Below are positions 35,506-45,253 of a DNA stretch of 64,000 nucleotides, in pieces. The notes under the pieces are model-generated. The model worked only from the letters and a program-made list of their open reading frames with translations, made no database searches and was not told the DNA's origin. The first letter of the stretch is position 1. Every line of letters begins with the position of its first letter. The stretch is from Clostridium cellulovorans 743B (lineage in GTDB: Bacteria > Bacillota > Clostridia > Clostridiales > Clostridiaceae). The stretch covers positions 3,038,001 to 3,102,000 of the forward strand of contig NC_014393.1 of assembly GCF_000145275.1 (NCBI RefSeq), written 5' to 3'. The translations under genes and the position numbers were made by a program.

Positions 35506-36682
35506 TCTTATTCTCCCCCTTCGTACACTGCATAGCAATTGATTCACATTCAATTTCAGATATTTCTAAATACTCAAATACTTCTCTATGCAGCATAGGA
35601 GTGTATTTAGTGTCCATTATTTTCCATGCATAATAATCTGCTATATGAACCATTGATACTAATTCTCTATTGATATCACTGCTTAACATAGGATTATGAT
35701 GGTACAATGTTGTTTCTACAATCGCATAAGGTATATCCCACCAAAGTAACAAATATCCACCTAATTCTTCATGTGAAATATGAAATTTCTCTCGCTCTAG
35801 GTTATTCATAGTCTTTAAATCATAGGTATCTGCCCCTATATATATTTCGTTGTATTCTTCATTGAATATTTTTGAAAAAGCCACCTTTCCAATATCGTGC
35901 AATAATCCAGCAGTAGCATAATATTCTGGAATTTTCTTTTTTAATAGCTTTTTATATAACTCATTAAGTATTATATTTGCAAGATTAGAATGATCCCATA
36001 TCGCTTGTTTATTAAATAAATCATTTTCATCATTAAAAACTTCACTGGTAGTTATAATCGTCTTTAAATTAACCAACCCTATATTCAAAACTGCTTTCTT
36101 TATTGACGCTGTTTTCAATCCATAAAAAGCAGAATTAACAATTTTCAACACTTGTGAACTTATAGTAATGTCTGATTCTATAAGTTTTATAATATCATTA
36201 ATATCAGAATCCTCTTGTTCTATAATCTCATTAACCTTCATCAAAACTGATGGAATAGTTGGAAGCTTGCCAATTTCCTTGATGTATTTTAATGAAAGAT
36301 TATTATTGAGTAATTCTTCTGTTTTAAAAACATCATCTATTGCTTTTCTAAAATCTTCTTTTTTCCATGGCTTAGTAATGAATAATTTAGCCAAGTTGCT
36401 ATATATTGATTTGATTACTATGTTCTCATCTGTATAACCACTTAAAATTACTCTAGTAGTTGAAGGATATAATTCTTTTACTTTTTTCAGTAATTGATAT
36501 CCATCCATTTCTGGCATTCTCATATCTGTTACTAATAAATCTATATGCATATCCGATAATATATCTAATGCTTCATGTCCACCTAACGCAAAATATGTAT
36601 CATATGAACTATCAAAAAATTCCCTTCTAATTGAGTTTAGTATAGCTTTTTCATCATCTACAAAAAGAATTGATTTATTCAT
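35477..36682 (-). CDS. REC-HDOD response regulator
   Basis: 401 residues from the ATG at 36682, with GAAGGAG upstream. The receiver (1-120) has D53 in VTDMRMPEMDG. Residues about 135-330 form an HDOD domain (KLPTIPSVLMKVNEIIEQEDSD, trimmed to the family's opening PTIPSV, and DITISSQVLKIVNSAFYG). It also keeps a metal-type LLHDIGKVAF, more like HD phosphohydrolases than most HDOD proteins. REC-HDOD proteins act in cyclic-di-GMP or stress signalling, but the output here is not certain. Upstream is the PAS-histidine kinase, downstream the REC protein, so this is the kinase's likely partner. Confidence 0.88.
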   Translation of the reverse strand: MNKSILFVDDEKAILNSIRREFFDSSYDTYFALGGHEALDILSDMHIDLLVTDMRMPEMDGYQLLKKVKELYPSTTRVILSGYTDENIVIKSIYSNLAKLFITKPWKKEDFRKAIDDVFKTEELLNNNLSLKYIKEIGKLPTIPSVLMKVNEIIEQEDSDINDIIKLIESDITISSQVLKIVNSAFYGLKTASIKKAVLNIGLVNLKTIITTSEVFNDENDLFNKQAIWDHSNLANIILNELYKKLLKKKIPEYYATAGLLHDIGKVAFSKIFNEEYNEIYIGADTYDLKTMNNLEREKFHISHEELGGYLLLWWDIPYAIVETTLYHHNPMLSSDINRELVSMVHIADYYAWKIMDTKYTPMLHREVFEYLEISEIECESIAMQCTKGENKNGYAQCPFC

Positions 36683-37973
36683 TAGTAACTCCTTCATCTT
36701 CTTTTTCTAATAAGATAGGAAGTTTAATTGTAAACTTAGCTCCAATACCTAAAGTGCTTTCTACTTCTAACTTTCCTCTATGTTTATTTACTATTGTGTC
36801 ATAAGCAATACTAAGTCCAAGACCCGTACCTTTTCCTATTGGTTTCGTAGTATAAAAAGGTTCAAAAATTTTATTTTGTACTTCTTTGGGGATTCCCGTA
36901 CCATTGTCTTCTATAACACAACTTACATAATCATTTTCACAATAAGTTTTTATTGTTAACTGACCAAAAAAATTAGGATCTATCTTTTGCTGTTTTTCTT
37001 TTATGGCATGAGATGCATTGATAATTATGTTTAAAATTGTCTGATTAATTTCATTTCCTTGCGCTTGTACAAATGGTATTTCTCCTAACATTACTTCCAC
37101 TGTAGCATTGTATTTAAGTTCATTTTTGGCAATAACTAATGTCTGTGTTATTCCCTCATTAATATCATATTGTTGAAATTCTCCCTCTACCGTTGAATGA
37201 GCAAAATTTTTCATTGCAACTACTATTTTCCTCACTCTTTCAATTCCATCTTCAGTGTCTTTAAATAATTCAACAATATCACTAGTTATAAAATCTAAAT
37301 CTACTTTTCTTTCTTCTTTATTAAGACGTTCTATTGCCTCCTCTGAAAAGCCTTCAGTTTTGAAACTGTTAATTAGATTTTTATAGGAATTAATAATTAA
37401 GAACAATTTATCAATATATTTTTCTAAAGTCCCAAAATTGCTTATAATAAACCCCAAAGGGTTATTTATTTCATGGGCTATCCCAGCAGAGAGCTGTCCT
37501 ATATTGGCCATTTTATCTTCTTGTATCATACTTAATTGGACGTTACTCAACGCTTCATAGCTTTCTCGGAGCTTTTTATCTTTTTCTTCTAAATCATGTA
37601 TTAATCCATGTGTATTAGCCACATCTTTGCAAATCAATATATATTTTATAATCTTTGTAAATTCATCTAGCGTGGGACAAACTATTACTTCTAATCTAAA
37701 AGTTTTTTTATTCTTATCTACTGCTATCAGTTCACCCATCCAGGTTTTTAAAGCTATAACATACTTACTTTTAGTATTCTCAAAAACACCTTGAAAATTA
37801 TCATCTAGTAAAAATAGTTGGCCTATAGACAATCTTAACAATTCATCACAGGAGTAATTCCAGCTTTTTTCAGTTTGTGGATTAACATCTTCTATATTTC
37901 CTTCTGAATCTGTAACTATTATAGAATCACTAATGTATTTCTTTATATTTTTATACATATAGTTTATATCCAT
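36675..37973 (-). CDS. cytosolic PAS-domain histidine kinase
   Basis: 432 residues from the ATG at 37973, with GTGGAGG upstream. A PAS domain spans about 5-115 (DSIIVTDSEGNIEDVNPQTE). The H-box is GIAHEINNPLGF, with H167. The catalytic ATPase domain has the N-box INASHAIK and DNGTGI, then GTGLGLSIAYDTI. The four-helix H-box of this kind marks the HPK4-like group. No membrane helices are seen, so the signal is intracellular. The stop overlaps the REC-HDOD start by 8 bases, which supports a cognate pair. Confidence 0.92.
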   Translation of the reverse strand: MDINYMYKNIKKYISDSIIVTDSEGNIEDVNPQTEKSWNYSCDELLRLSIGQLFLLDDNFQGVFENTKSKYVIALKTWMGELIAVDKNKKTFRLEVIVCPTLDEFTKIIKYILICKDVANTHGLIHDLEEKDKKLRESYEALSNVQLSMIQEDKMANIGQLSAGIAHEINNPLGFIISNFGTLEKYIDKLFLIINSYKNLINSFKTEGFSEEAIERLNKEERKVDLDFITSDIVELFKDTEDGIERVRKIVVAMKNFAHSTVEGEFQQYDINEGITQTLVIAKNELKYNATVEVMLGEIPFVQAQGNEINQTILNIIINASHAIKEKQQKIDPNFFGQLTIKTYCENDYVSCVIEDNGTGIPKEVQNKIFEPFYTTKPIGKGTGLGLSIAYDTIVNKHRGKLEVESTLGIGAKFTIKLPILLEKEDEGVTNE

Positions 37974-38226
37974 AAATATTACCTCCACTTTTTCTACAGA
38001 TTATTTCAAATCACTTCATTTTTACATTGCGATTACTCTCATGATTCTATTATGTTCAACATTAATCTGTTTTATTTTATTGCTTAAAGTTAACTTTTAA
38101 TTTTTTTTGTATTCTTTTTTAAACCTATTAAGCAAATACAAACTATATCGAAAATAAATATGCGCCCTCAATTATTCTTTACCAAATAAACGTAATTAAA
38201 TTCAATTCAAAAGGAGAATCTTGTAA

Positions 38227-39975
38227 ATGCAGAAATCGGAAGAAAAAAATTTTTCAAAAAAACAAAAAAATTTCAAGGGTCTAAAAATCATTCATTCGTT
38301 GATTATTATGGTGTTAGTATCCATATTGGGTCTAGGTTCTATTGTTTTTACTGGTATCAATAGTATGAATTCAGCAAAACAGCAACAATCAGACCTATAT
38401 GATGAAATGTATTTACCAACTACAGCACTTTTAAATGCTAAAGCAACATTTTATAATCTAAGAGCTAATTATACAAAAATTTTAGACGCGGCTACATTTA
38501 GTGATGGTGCCTATGAATCTGTTCTTAAGTCTAGAGATTCACTAATGGTTTCATTAGATTCTTATACTAAAGCTGACATGGAGGAAGTTGACTTAGCTAA
38601 TATTGATAATTTAAAAAAACAAGTACTTCAATATAATGAAGATACAGAAAAAATTATTCAAGTAAAAAAGTCCACTGGTACTTATGATACTGATGAAAGA
38701 AAAAGGATAAATTCAAATAGTACAGCAATAATAGATTTAATTGGAGAAATAGTTAAATATAATGATGAACAATGTACTCTTCTTATTGCAGAAACAAACT
38801 CAGAAATCAAAAATAGTATTTTCCTTTTCTCTGCTATTTCAATATTCTCACTTACGCTTTTAGTTTTAATATCTATAAGCACTATTTTAAAACTTAGATA
38901 TAAATTCAAAGCTATTAATGAGCATTGTAACAAAATTACTAGCGGAGACCTTACTTGTATTATGCCGAATAAGGTAATAGAGTCCAACGACGAATTAGGT
39001 GATATGGCTAGAACTATAAACTTTATGACTAATTCAATTAAATCTGTTATAAAAAATATCATAGATGAATCAAACCATCTTGAAATAGTTTCAAATTCTA
39101 CTAAAGAAAACATGAACCTATTAAATTCAGAAGTTGAAGAAGTATCTGCATATTCTGAAGAATTATCAGCAACCTCTGAAGAAACAGCTGCGACAACAGA
39201 AAGTTTAACCCAAACTACAAATAATATAAAAATAGCCATTGAAAATATTTCAGAAAAATCCATAGAAGGTGCAAAATCTGCTTCAGAAATTAGTAGCAAA
39301 GCGAATGCTTTAAAAGTAAATGCTATTAATTCAAAAAACTCAACTATAGAACTATATGAATCAACACAAGAAAAGCTTCTTGATGCTTTATCAAAATCCA
39401 AAGCTGTTGATAAAATTACTGTTCTTTCTGAATCTATACTTCAAATTGCTTCACAAACTAACCTACTAGCATTAAATGCAGCTATAGAAGCAGCCAGAGC
39501 AGGAGAAGCAGGGAAAGGCTTTTCGGTAGTTGCAGATGAAATCAGGAAACTGGCTGAAACATCTCAAGAAACTGTTGCAGAAATTCAAGCTGTTACAGCT
39601 ACAGTAGTAGATTCAGTTAACAATCTTTCAGGAAGTTCCACAGAAATGCTTAAATTCATAAATGATAAAGTTATCCAAGATTATGATACATTTGTTACGT
39701 CTGGAGAAGAATATAATAACGATGCTACTTCTTTAAATAATATTACTTCGAATTTTGCTTCAACCTCAGAAAATCTTTCTTCTTCTGTAGAAGCTGTTTT
39801 AAATTCAATAACTGAAATATCTAGTTCTAATATTCAAGCGGCAGATGCGACACAAGATATATCTCATAAAGTTCTTTCCGTTTCAAATAGAGCTTCTGAT
39901 GTTCTAAAACAAACTGAAGAAGTAAAACAAAGTTCTGAAAGACTTGTTGAAATGTCAAAGAAATTCAAAATTTAA
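38227..39975 (+). CDS. methyl-accepting chemotaxis protein with 4HB-type sensor
   Basis: 582 residues. Two membrane helices at about 22-45 and 198-222 flank an extracellular four-helix-bundle sensor. A HAMP-like segment comes next (about 225-275). The signalling hairpin contains SQTNLLALNAAIEAARAGE near 413 and GEAGKGFSVVADEIRKLAE. AAAGGAG precedes the ATG. It is divergent from the PAS-kinase gene and lies on the opposite strand from the che genes, so it could be independently expressed. No CheR/CheB-binding pentapeptide is evident at the C-terminus. Confidence 0.9.
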   Translation: MQKSEEKNFSKKQKNFKGLKIIHSLIIMVLVSILGLGSIVFTGINSMNSAKQQQSDLYDEMYLPTTALLNAKATFYNLRANYTKILDAATFSDGAYESVLKSRDSLMVSLDSYTKADMEEVDLANIDNLKKQVLQYNEDTEKIIQVKKSTGTYDTDERKRINSNSTAIIDLIGEIVKYNDEQCTLLIAETNSEIKNSIFLFSAISIFSLTLLVLISISTILKLRYKFKAINEHCNKITSGDLTCIMPNKVIESNDELGDMARTINFMTNSIKSVIKNIIDESNHLEIVSNSTKENMNLLNSEVEEVSAYSEELSATSEETAATTESLTQTTNNIKIAIENISEKSIEGAKSASEISSKANALKVNAINSKNSTIELYESTQEKLLDALSKSKAVDKITVLSESILQIASQTNLLALNAAIEAARAGEAGKGFSVVADEIRKLAETSQETVAEIQAVTATVVDSVNNLSGSSTEMLKFINDKVIQDYDTFVTSGEEYNNDATSLNNITSNFASTSENLSSSVEAVLNSITEISSSNIQAADATQDISHKVLSVSNRASDVLKQTEEVKQSSERLVEMSKKFKI

Positions 39976-40150
39976 ATATTCATCTTTAGGATCGAATTCA
40001 GTTAAAATACTAAACATTTTTGGAAACGAATCCATTATTTGAAGTCATTTAACTTTAAAACAAATAACACTCTTAAAGTATATTATTTGTTTCTATACTA
40101 ATAAATACTGATAACAATATAGGTATATATTTAAAATATTCTTAACTAAA

Positions 40151-40188
40151 TATAAAAGGAGTTTGATAATATGCAAACTCCTTTTATA
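40151..40188. terminator. bidirectional terminator between the MCP and the YhhN-like gene
   Basis: AAAAGGAGTTTG (40154-40165) pairs perfectly with CAAACTCCTTTT (40174-40185). T-rich DNA lies on both sides, so it can end both the plus-strand chemoreceptor gene and the minus-strand gene at 40224. Confidence 0.85.
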
Positions 40189-40223
40189 TTTATAGAAATT
40201 ATCCTGTTATATGCTTAAAACTT

Positions 40224-40943
40224 CTATGTTTTTTTCTTTATATTTAGTAATTTTTTTTCATTAATAACCACTGCTAAAAGAGTCCAACCTGGAATATATG
40301 AAGTCCAAATTACATTTGCAATAGACATTCTATAGTCTCCAGAAAACAAAGGATGAAATCTTGATAAGGCAACAGCCATGTCACAAATAAACATTAAAAT
40401 TCCTGAAAAACCAATTAACAAAGATGCTTTGGTGCTATAATATCTATTAAAAATAGTAACTATAGATAACCAAGTCATTAAACATAGTACTATTCCAAAT
40501 ATCAAGGCACCGATAAACATAAGCCCACTGATGTATGGGCTAAGTAATATTACTGAATAAACAAAAACAATTATTAATGGTATTGCAACGATGATTTCTA
40601 ATTTTGTAATCTTTAATTTTTTTCTATATACACTAATTAAACATAAATATGCAAAGAGAAAACCCATGGCTCCTAAAGGCTCAATAACTTTTGTTGTATA
40701 AACAAATGTGTCACATAAGACTAAAAAGAAATCTGCAATCACGACAAAAAAGAAGGAAAGAGCCATAATTTTTTGTTCTTTATATTGTTTTTCTACTATA
40801 ATCGAGGATAAAAATAAAGTTACAATTATTGTGTATTTCAGATATATAATGATATCTTCTTTTGGGTAAGTCCTATCTAAAAAAAGTATTAACCCCGTCA
40901 ATAAGATATATATTACTAATAATACCCTTTGCGTATTATTCAC
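40224..40943 (-). CDS. YhhN-like (lysoplasmalogenase family) membrane protein
   Basis: 239 residues from a GTG at 40943 with AAGGATG upstream. About seven hydrophobic helices. VIADFFLVLCD and PLGAMGFLFAY, then SGILMFICDMAVALSRF, correspond to the conserved acidic and PLGA-like positions of the YhhN family, some members of which hydrolyse lysoplasmalogens. Clostridia make plasmalogens, so the activity is plausible. The family call is by pattern, and the catalytic residues were not independently confirmed. Confidence 0.6.
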   Translation of the reverse strand: MNNTQRVLLVIYILLTGLILFLDRTYPKEDIIIYLKYTIIVTLFLSSIIVEKQYKEQKIMALSFFFVVIADFFLVLCDTFVYTTKVIEPLGAMGFLFAYLCLISVYRKKLKITKLEIIVAIPLIIVFVYSVILLSPYISGLMFIGALIFGIVLCLMTWLSIVTIFNRYYSTKASLLIGFSGILMFICDMAVALSRFHPLFSGDYRMSIANVIWTSYIPGWTLLAVVINEKKLLNIKKKT

Positions 40944-41007
40944 TCTAAATCACATCCTTATAACTTCTATTCCTTATATTATATAGACTTTTGCAAAAAA
41001 ATTAACA

Positions 41008-42042
41008 TTAACCATTTAAAAAAGAGTTTACTATCTTAGGAATATCTTCAATAGAACCTTGCTTTTCTACGGCACCAATGTTATATGCAACCTTCGGCAT
41101 TCCATAAACCACTGAAGTTTTTTCGTCCTGCCCTATTGTTTTTGCCCCACTTTTTCTCATAGCAAGCAATCCTTTGGCTCCATCATTGCCCATACCAGTG
41201 AGTATAATACCTATTGTATTTTTAGGTGAAAGCTTAGCACAAGATTCAAAAAGTATATCCACAGAAGGACAATGGCCACTTACTTTTTCTCCTTTATAAC
41301 ATTCTGCATAATAGCCTTCCTTTTGTTTTTTTACTACCATATGCGTATCTCCTGGCGCTATTAATACCAGACCCTCATATAAAGTATCTCCATTTTTAGC
41401 TTCTCTGACCTCTAAGTTGCAAAAATTATTTAATCTTTCAGCAAAAGACTTTGTAAACACCGGTGGCATATGCTGTACAATAACAATAGGTGGCATGATC
41501 TTTGGGAATTCTTTTATAATACTATAAATTGCTTCTGTTCCTCCGGTTGAAGCTCCAATAGCTATTAGTTGATTTTTATATTTTCTTTCCATTATTGCTT
41601 TTTGTGAATCCCCATCTTTATACTTCCAATGACTAACATTTACGGTTGAAGCTATTTTTACTTTTTTTATCAATTCATTAATTAAAGTCTCAAATCCTCT
41701 AATATTATCTACGCTAGGCTTTAAAACATAATCTACGGCTCCTGCTTCAATAGCTTCTAAAAATCTTTCACTAACTGAACTTATTACTATAGTAGATATT
41801 GGATACTGCGGCATAAGTCTTTTTAAAAAATCTACCCCATTCATTTTAGGCATTTCAATATCCAATACCATAACTTCAGGAAGATATTCTATAATCATAT
41901 CCCTAGCTTCATATACATCTTTTGCCGTAGCAATTACTTCTATTCCATTATCAATAGCTATTCCTCTTGATATAGCCTCTCTAAACAAAAGTGAATCATC
42001 CACAATAAGAACTTTTATTTTTTTCTTTAATTTTTGTACCAT
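41008..42042 (-). CDS. cheB: CheB chemotaxis methylesterase
   Basis: 344 residues. An N-terminal receiver (about 8-125, acceptor D61 in VLDIEMPKMNG) is followed by a C-terminal esterase. The catalytic triad is visible as GASTGGTEA (Ser), VQHMPP (His) and GMGNDGAKG (Asp). CheB removes methyl groups from chemoreceptors when phosphorylated by CheA. It lies 9 bases after the cheR stop and closes the che operon. Confidence 0.96.
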   Translation of the reverse strand: MVQKLKKKIKVLIVDDSLLFREAISRGIAIDNGIEVIATAKDVYEARDMIIEYLPEVMVLDIEMPKMNGVDFLKRLMPQYPISTIVISSVSERFLEAIEAGAVDYVLKPSVDNIRGFETLINELIKKVKIASTVNVSHWKYKDGDSQKAIMERKYKNQLIAIGASTGGTEAIYSIIKEFPKIMPPIVIVQHMPPVFTKSFAERLNNFCNLEVREAKNGDTLYEGLVLIAPGDTHMVVKKQKEGYYAECYKGEKVSGHCPSVDILFESCAKLSPKNTIGIILTGMGNDGAKGLLAMRKSGAKTIGQDEKTSVVYGMPKVAYNIGAVEKQGSIEDIPKIVNSFLNG

Positions 42043-42051
42043 GACATTTAC

Positions 42052-42867
42052 CTATATTTTTCTGTAAATTGCAGGACTAATATATTTGTATTTTGTTCTT
42101 AAATTACTTATAGACTCTGAATGACCAATAAAGAGATAGCCTCCAACTTCAGTATGATCATAAAATTTATTTACAATCTCTTCTTTGGTTTCGTTGTCAA
42201 AGTATATCATAACATTCCTGCAAAAAATAACTTGGAACTTTCTTTTAAAAGGATAGTACTCCTCCATTAAATTAAACCGTCTAAATATGACTTCTTTTCT
42301 AATTGAATCAACAACTTTACTTTTCTCATTGTTATAACTTTTAAAATATTTACTCTTCCATTCATTAGGAATGTTGTTTATTTGTGCTTTATCATATACA
42401 CCTATATTTGCAACTTTTAGCACTTGAGAAGAAATATCCGTAGCTAAAAGTTTTGTATCCCAAGATAATCTATCATCTTTTAAAAAGTCTGCAATAACCA
42501 TAGCCAATGTGTATGGCTCTTCACCACTTGAGCATCCAGCACTCCATATTCTTAAATCTCTGTCACTTACACCCCTCATTAAATATGGCAAAACGACCTT
42601 TCTAAGATAAAAAAAATGTTCTTGTTCTCTCATAAAATACGTATAATTTGTTGTAATCTTATTTACAAGATCATTTAATCTATCCCCTGTTTTATCACCA
42701 ACAATATATTCTATATATTCTGAGAAGTTTTCAAAATTGTTTCTCTCAAGTTCACTGTTTAATCTTGTTTCTACTAAAGATTTTTTTTCTTTACTTAAAT
42801 TTATCCCATAATTTTTCTTTATAAAATTTGATAACAAAATAAATTCTCTGTCATTTATTATTATCAT
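42052..42867 (-). CDS. cheR: CheR chemotaxis methyltransferase
   Basis: 271 residues, full length. An N-terminal helical domain (DREFILLSNFIKKNYGIN) precedes a SAM-binding Rossmann core with WSAGCSSGEEPYTLAM. It contains FRREN-type positions and VIFCRNVMIYFD. AAAGGGTGA precedes the ATG. CheR methylates glutamates on the MCPs, opposed by CheB. The MCP gene's stop lies 130 bases upstream with a terminator between them, so expression may be partially separate. Confidence 0.96.
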   Translation of the reverse strand: MIIINDREFILLSNFIKKNYGINLSKEKKSLVETRLNSELERNNFENFSEYIEYIVGDKTGDRLNDLVNKITTNYTYFMREQEHFFYLRKVVLPYLMRGVSDRDLRIWSAGCSSGEEPYTLAMVIADFLKDDRLSWDTKLLATDISSQVLKVANIGVYDKAQINNIPNEWKSKYFKSYNNEKSKVVDSIRKEVIFRRFNLMEEYYPFKRKFQVIFCRNVMIYFDNETKEEIVNKFYDHTEVGGYLFIGHSESISNLRTKYKYISPAIYRKI

Positions 42868-42902
42868 AAGCTCACCCTTTAAAATTCAAATTAGTTGATA
42901 AT

Positions 42903-42938
42903 AAAACCCATTAAGGGGATAAGTCCTTAATGGGTTTT
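42903..42938 (-). terminator. intrinsic terminator between the MCP and cheR
   Basis: AAAACCCATTAAGG (42903-42916) pairs perfectly with CCTTAATGGGTTTT (42925-42938). On the minus strand it ends in TTTTATTA. It would end the MCP transcript before cheR. Confidence 0.85.
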
Positions 42939-42997
42939 GTATTATACTATACAACTTCCAAAATGGTCTCAAGACTAAAGCTATCTATAACTTTTCT

Positions 42998-44725
42998 CTA
43001 ATACTTTCCAAACTCATTATCACTTAAGGATATCTTTACCTTAGATTCCATAGATTCAGTATTTGTTGAACCTTTGCTAGAGTAGCCTTCAGATTTTCTT
43101 CGTCTTTCTTTCATATCTTCTATCATTTTTAAAACTTCTAGATTTAAATCTTCTGGATTATGCGTTCCTCTTGACCTTCTAAGCTTAAACCTTGAAACCA
43201 TATCTCTTAATAATTCTGCTTGACTTGAAAGTTCTTCACTAGCTGCAGCTGATTCCTCAGCAGTGGCTGAATTTGTTTGAGTTACTTGTGCAACTAATTC
43301 AATTCCTTGATTAACTTGAGTTATTGCAGTAGCTTGTTCATTTGAAGCGGATGCAATTTCATCAACTAATACAGCTACTTTTGCTACTCCATCAACTATA
43401 TCATTTAGCGCTATAGCAGTTTCATTAGCAATCTTTGTTCCATCTTCTACTTTTTTAATAGAGCCCTCAATTAATGTAGTTGTTTCTTTTGCAGCGTTAG
43501 CGCTTCTAGCTGCTAAATTTCTAACTTCCTCTGCTACAACTGCAAAACCCTTTCCATGCTGACCAGCTCTAGCGGCTTCAACAGCTGCATTAAGGGCAAG
43601 AATATTTGTTTGAAATGCAATTTCATCTATAACCTTTATTATTTTCGATATATTAGACGAAGATTCATTAATTTGTTCCATTGCCTTAAGCATATTGTCC
43701 ATTTGATCGTTACCTTGCAATGCACTATTTTTTACTGTTACTGCAAGTTCATTAGCTTCAAGGGCATTGTCGGCATTTTGCCTTGTTTGAGCTGCTATCT
43801 CTTCAATAGATGCTGTTAATTCTTCAATAGAAGTTGCTTGTTCTGTAGACCCCTGTGAAAGTTCTTGTCCAGAATCTGATACCTGTTTTGCACCTAGAGC
43901 TACTTGCTCTGAAGAATTATTAATTTCCTCTAATATATTATTTATAGACCCTATAATCTTGCCAAAGGATTTCATAAGTTCACCGATTTCATCCTTACTG
44001 TTTGCTTCAACAGAAACATCATAATTTCCTAAAGCAAGTTCATCTCCAACTTCTGTAAGCTTTTTAATAGGTTTACTAATCATGTTTGCAAGAAATATTC
44101 CAAGTACAATGGAAACTATTACTGCTACAAATACAACTATTATCATATCTGTAACTACTCTATTTGCAAATGACGTATTACTATCAGAAGTTTCCTTTGC
44201 CTGACTAATATTCAATTGTGTAAGTTTTTCAATTTTATCATCAATATCCTGTGCTGTTGTTAAAGCATCTCCATTCAACAATTCAATAGCTTGTTGCATT
44301 TGATTATTGATAGCATAGTTAATTATCTTCTCTTGCATTGGCCTATAATTATTTATCAAAACTTTAAGTTCTTCATATAATACCTTTTCTCCATTTGTAC
44401 TATTACTTTCTATAACAGCATCTAGTTTCCCTATGTTTTCATCCATTATGCTATCAAATAAAGTAATTCTACTTTTATAATAATCTATCTTTGTTTTATC
44501 AATTAATATATTTCTAAGATTAACTCTTCCTCTTTGATAAGATGCTCCTAAATCTCTATAATAACCGATAGGCACTACATTTTTCTCATACATTTTTGAA
44601 TATTTTGAGTTAATATCTTTAAGACTAACAATTCCTACAATTCCTACGATTCCAGCTATTATAGCAACAATTATAAAGCTAATAATCAATTTTACAGAAA
44701 TCTTGAAATCCCTAAAAGCTTTCAT
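42998..44725 (-). CDS. methyl-accepting chemotaxis protein (4HB sensor)
   Basis: 575 residues. Helices at about 10-32 and 190-212 flank a four-helix-bundle sensor (KYSKMYEKNVVPIGYYRD is its typical start). A HAMP domain follows at 213-265. The methylation/signalling region contains FQTNILALNAAVEAARAG and GKGFAVVAEEVRNLA, the canonical tip. GGAGGG precedes the ATG. The gene lies 21 bases after cheW, so the receptor is probably the dedicated input of this array. Confidence 0.94.
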   Translation of the reverse strand: MKAFRDFKISVKLIISFIIVAIIAGIVGIVGIVSLKDINSKYSKMYEKNVVPIGYYRDLGASYQRGRVNLRNILIDKTKIDYYKSRITLFDSIMDENIGKLDAVIESNSTNGEKVLYEELKVLINNYRPMQEKIINYAINNQMQQAIELLNGDALTTAQDIDDKIEKLTQLNISQAKETSDSNTSFANRVVTDMIIVVFVAVIVSIVLGIFLANMISKPIKKLTEVGDELALGNYDVSVEANSKDEIGELMKSFGKIIGSINNILEEINNSSEQVALGAKQVSDSGQELSQGSTEQATSIEELTASIEEIAAQTRQNADNALEANELAVTVKNSALQGNDQMDNMLKAMEQINESSSNISKIIKVIDEIAFQTNILALNAAVEAARAGQHGKGFAVVAEEVRNLAARSANAAKETTTLIEGSIKKVEDGTKIANETAIALNDIVDGVAKVAVLVDEIASASNEQATAITQVNQGIELVAQVTQTNSATAEESAAASEELSSQAELLRDMVSRFKLRRSRGTHNPEDLNLEVLKMIEDMKERRRKSEGYSSKGSTNTESMESKVKISLSDNEFGKY

Positions 44726-44746
44726 TTGCCATTCCCTCCTGTCATT

Positions 44747-45235
44747 TTATTCAGTTATATTTTCTAATTCATTAGAATTTATTAGCTTACTAGTGTCTAA
44801 AAGAAGCTTTACTTCACTTCCAATTTTTCCTATACCACTTATATATTTATTATTAAAGCTATTGCTTACACTTGGAGGTTCAACTATGCTTTCTTTTTGT
44901 ATAGATATGACGTCTGAAACACTGTCAATAATTAATCCAACGATAGTATCTTCTACGCTAATAACTATAATACAAGTCCTATCATTGTATTCTCTATAGA
45001 GCTTATTAAATCTTAATCTAACATCTATTACTGGTATTATTTTTCCTCTAAGATTTATGATGCCTTTTACATAATTAGGTAGTTCAGGTATCTCTGTAAT
45101 TGGTTGAATTCCTATTATCTCTATAACATATCTAATTTCAATTCCGTAACACTCTTCACCTATAGAAAAAGTTAAATATTTGTCCTTTAAGGTATCTTCT
45201 TCAAAATCCAAAGAATCATCGAAAGCCTCTGACAT
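44747..45235 (-). CDS. cheW: CheW chemotaxis coupling protein
   Basis: 162 residues with a single CheW SH3-like domain (KYLTFSIGEECYGIEI ... NLRGKIIPVIDVRLRF). It links MCP tips to CheA. GGAGGGATGTAGATT precedes the ATG. It lies 18 bases after cheA. The N-terminal acidic stretch (FDDSLDFEED) is a small extension. Confidence 0.95.
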   Translation of the reverse strand: MSEAFDDSLDFEEDTLKDKYLTFSIGEECYGIEIRYVIEIIGIQPITEIPELPNYVKGIINLRGKIIPVIDVRLRFNKLYREYNDRTCIIVISVEDTIVGLIIDSVSDVISIQKESIVEPPSVSNSFNNKYISGIGKIGSEVKLLLDTSKLINSNELENITE

Positions 45236-45253
45236 AATCTACATCCCTCCTCT

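Noticed and set aside
38682..39401. A 239-codon open frame on the strand opposite the plus-strand MCP gene
   Set aside because: It is the mirror of a repetitive coiled-coil gene, has no ribosome binding site, and its product is a Ser/Ile/Phe-rich string with no family features.
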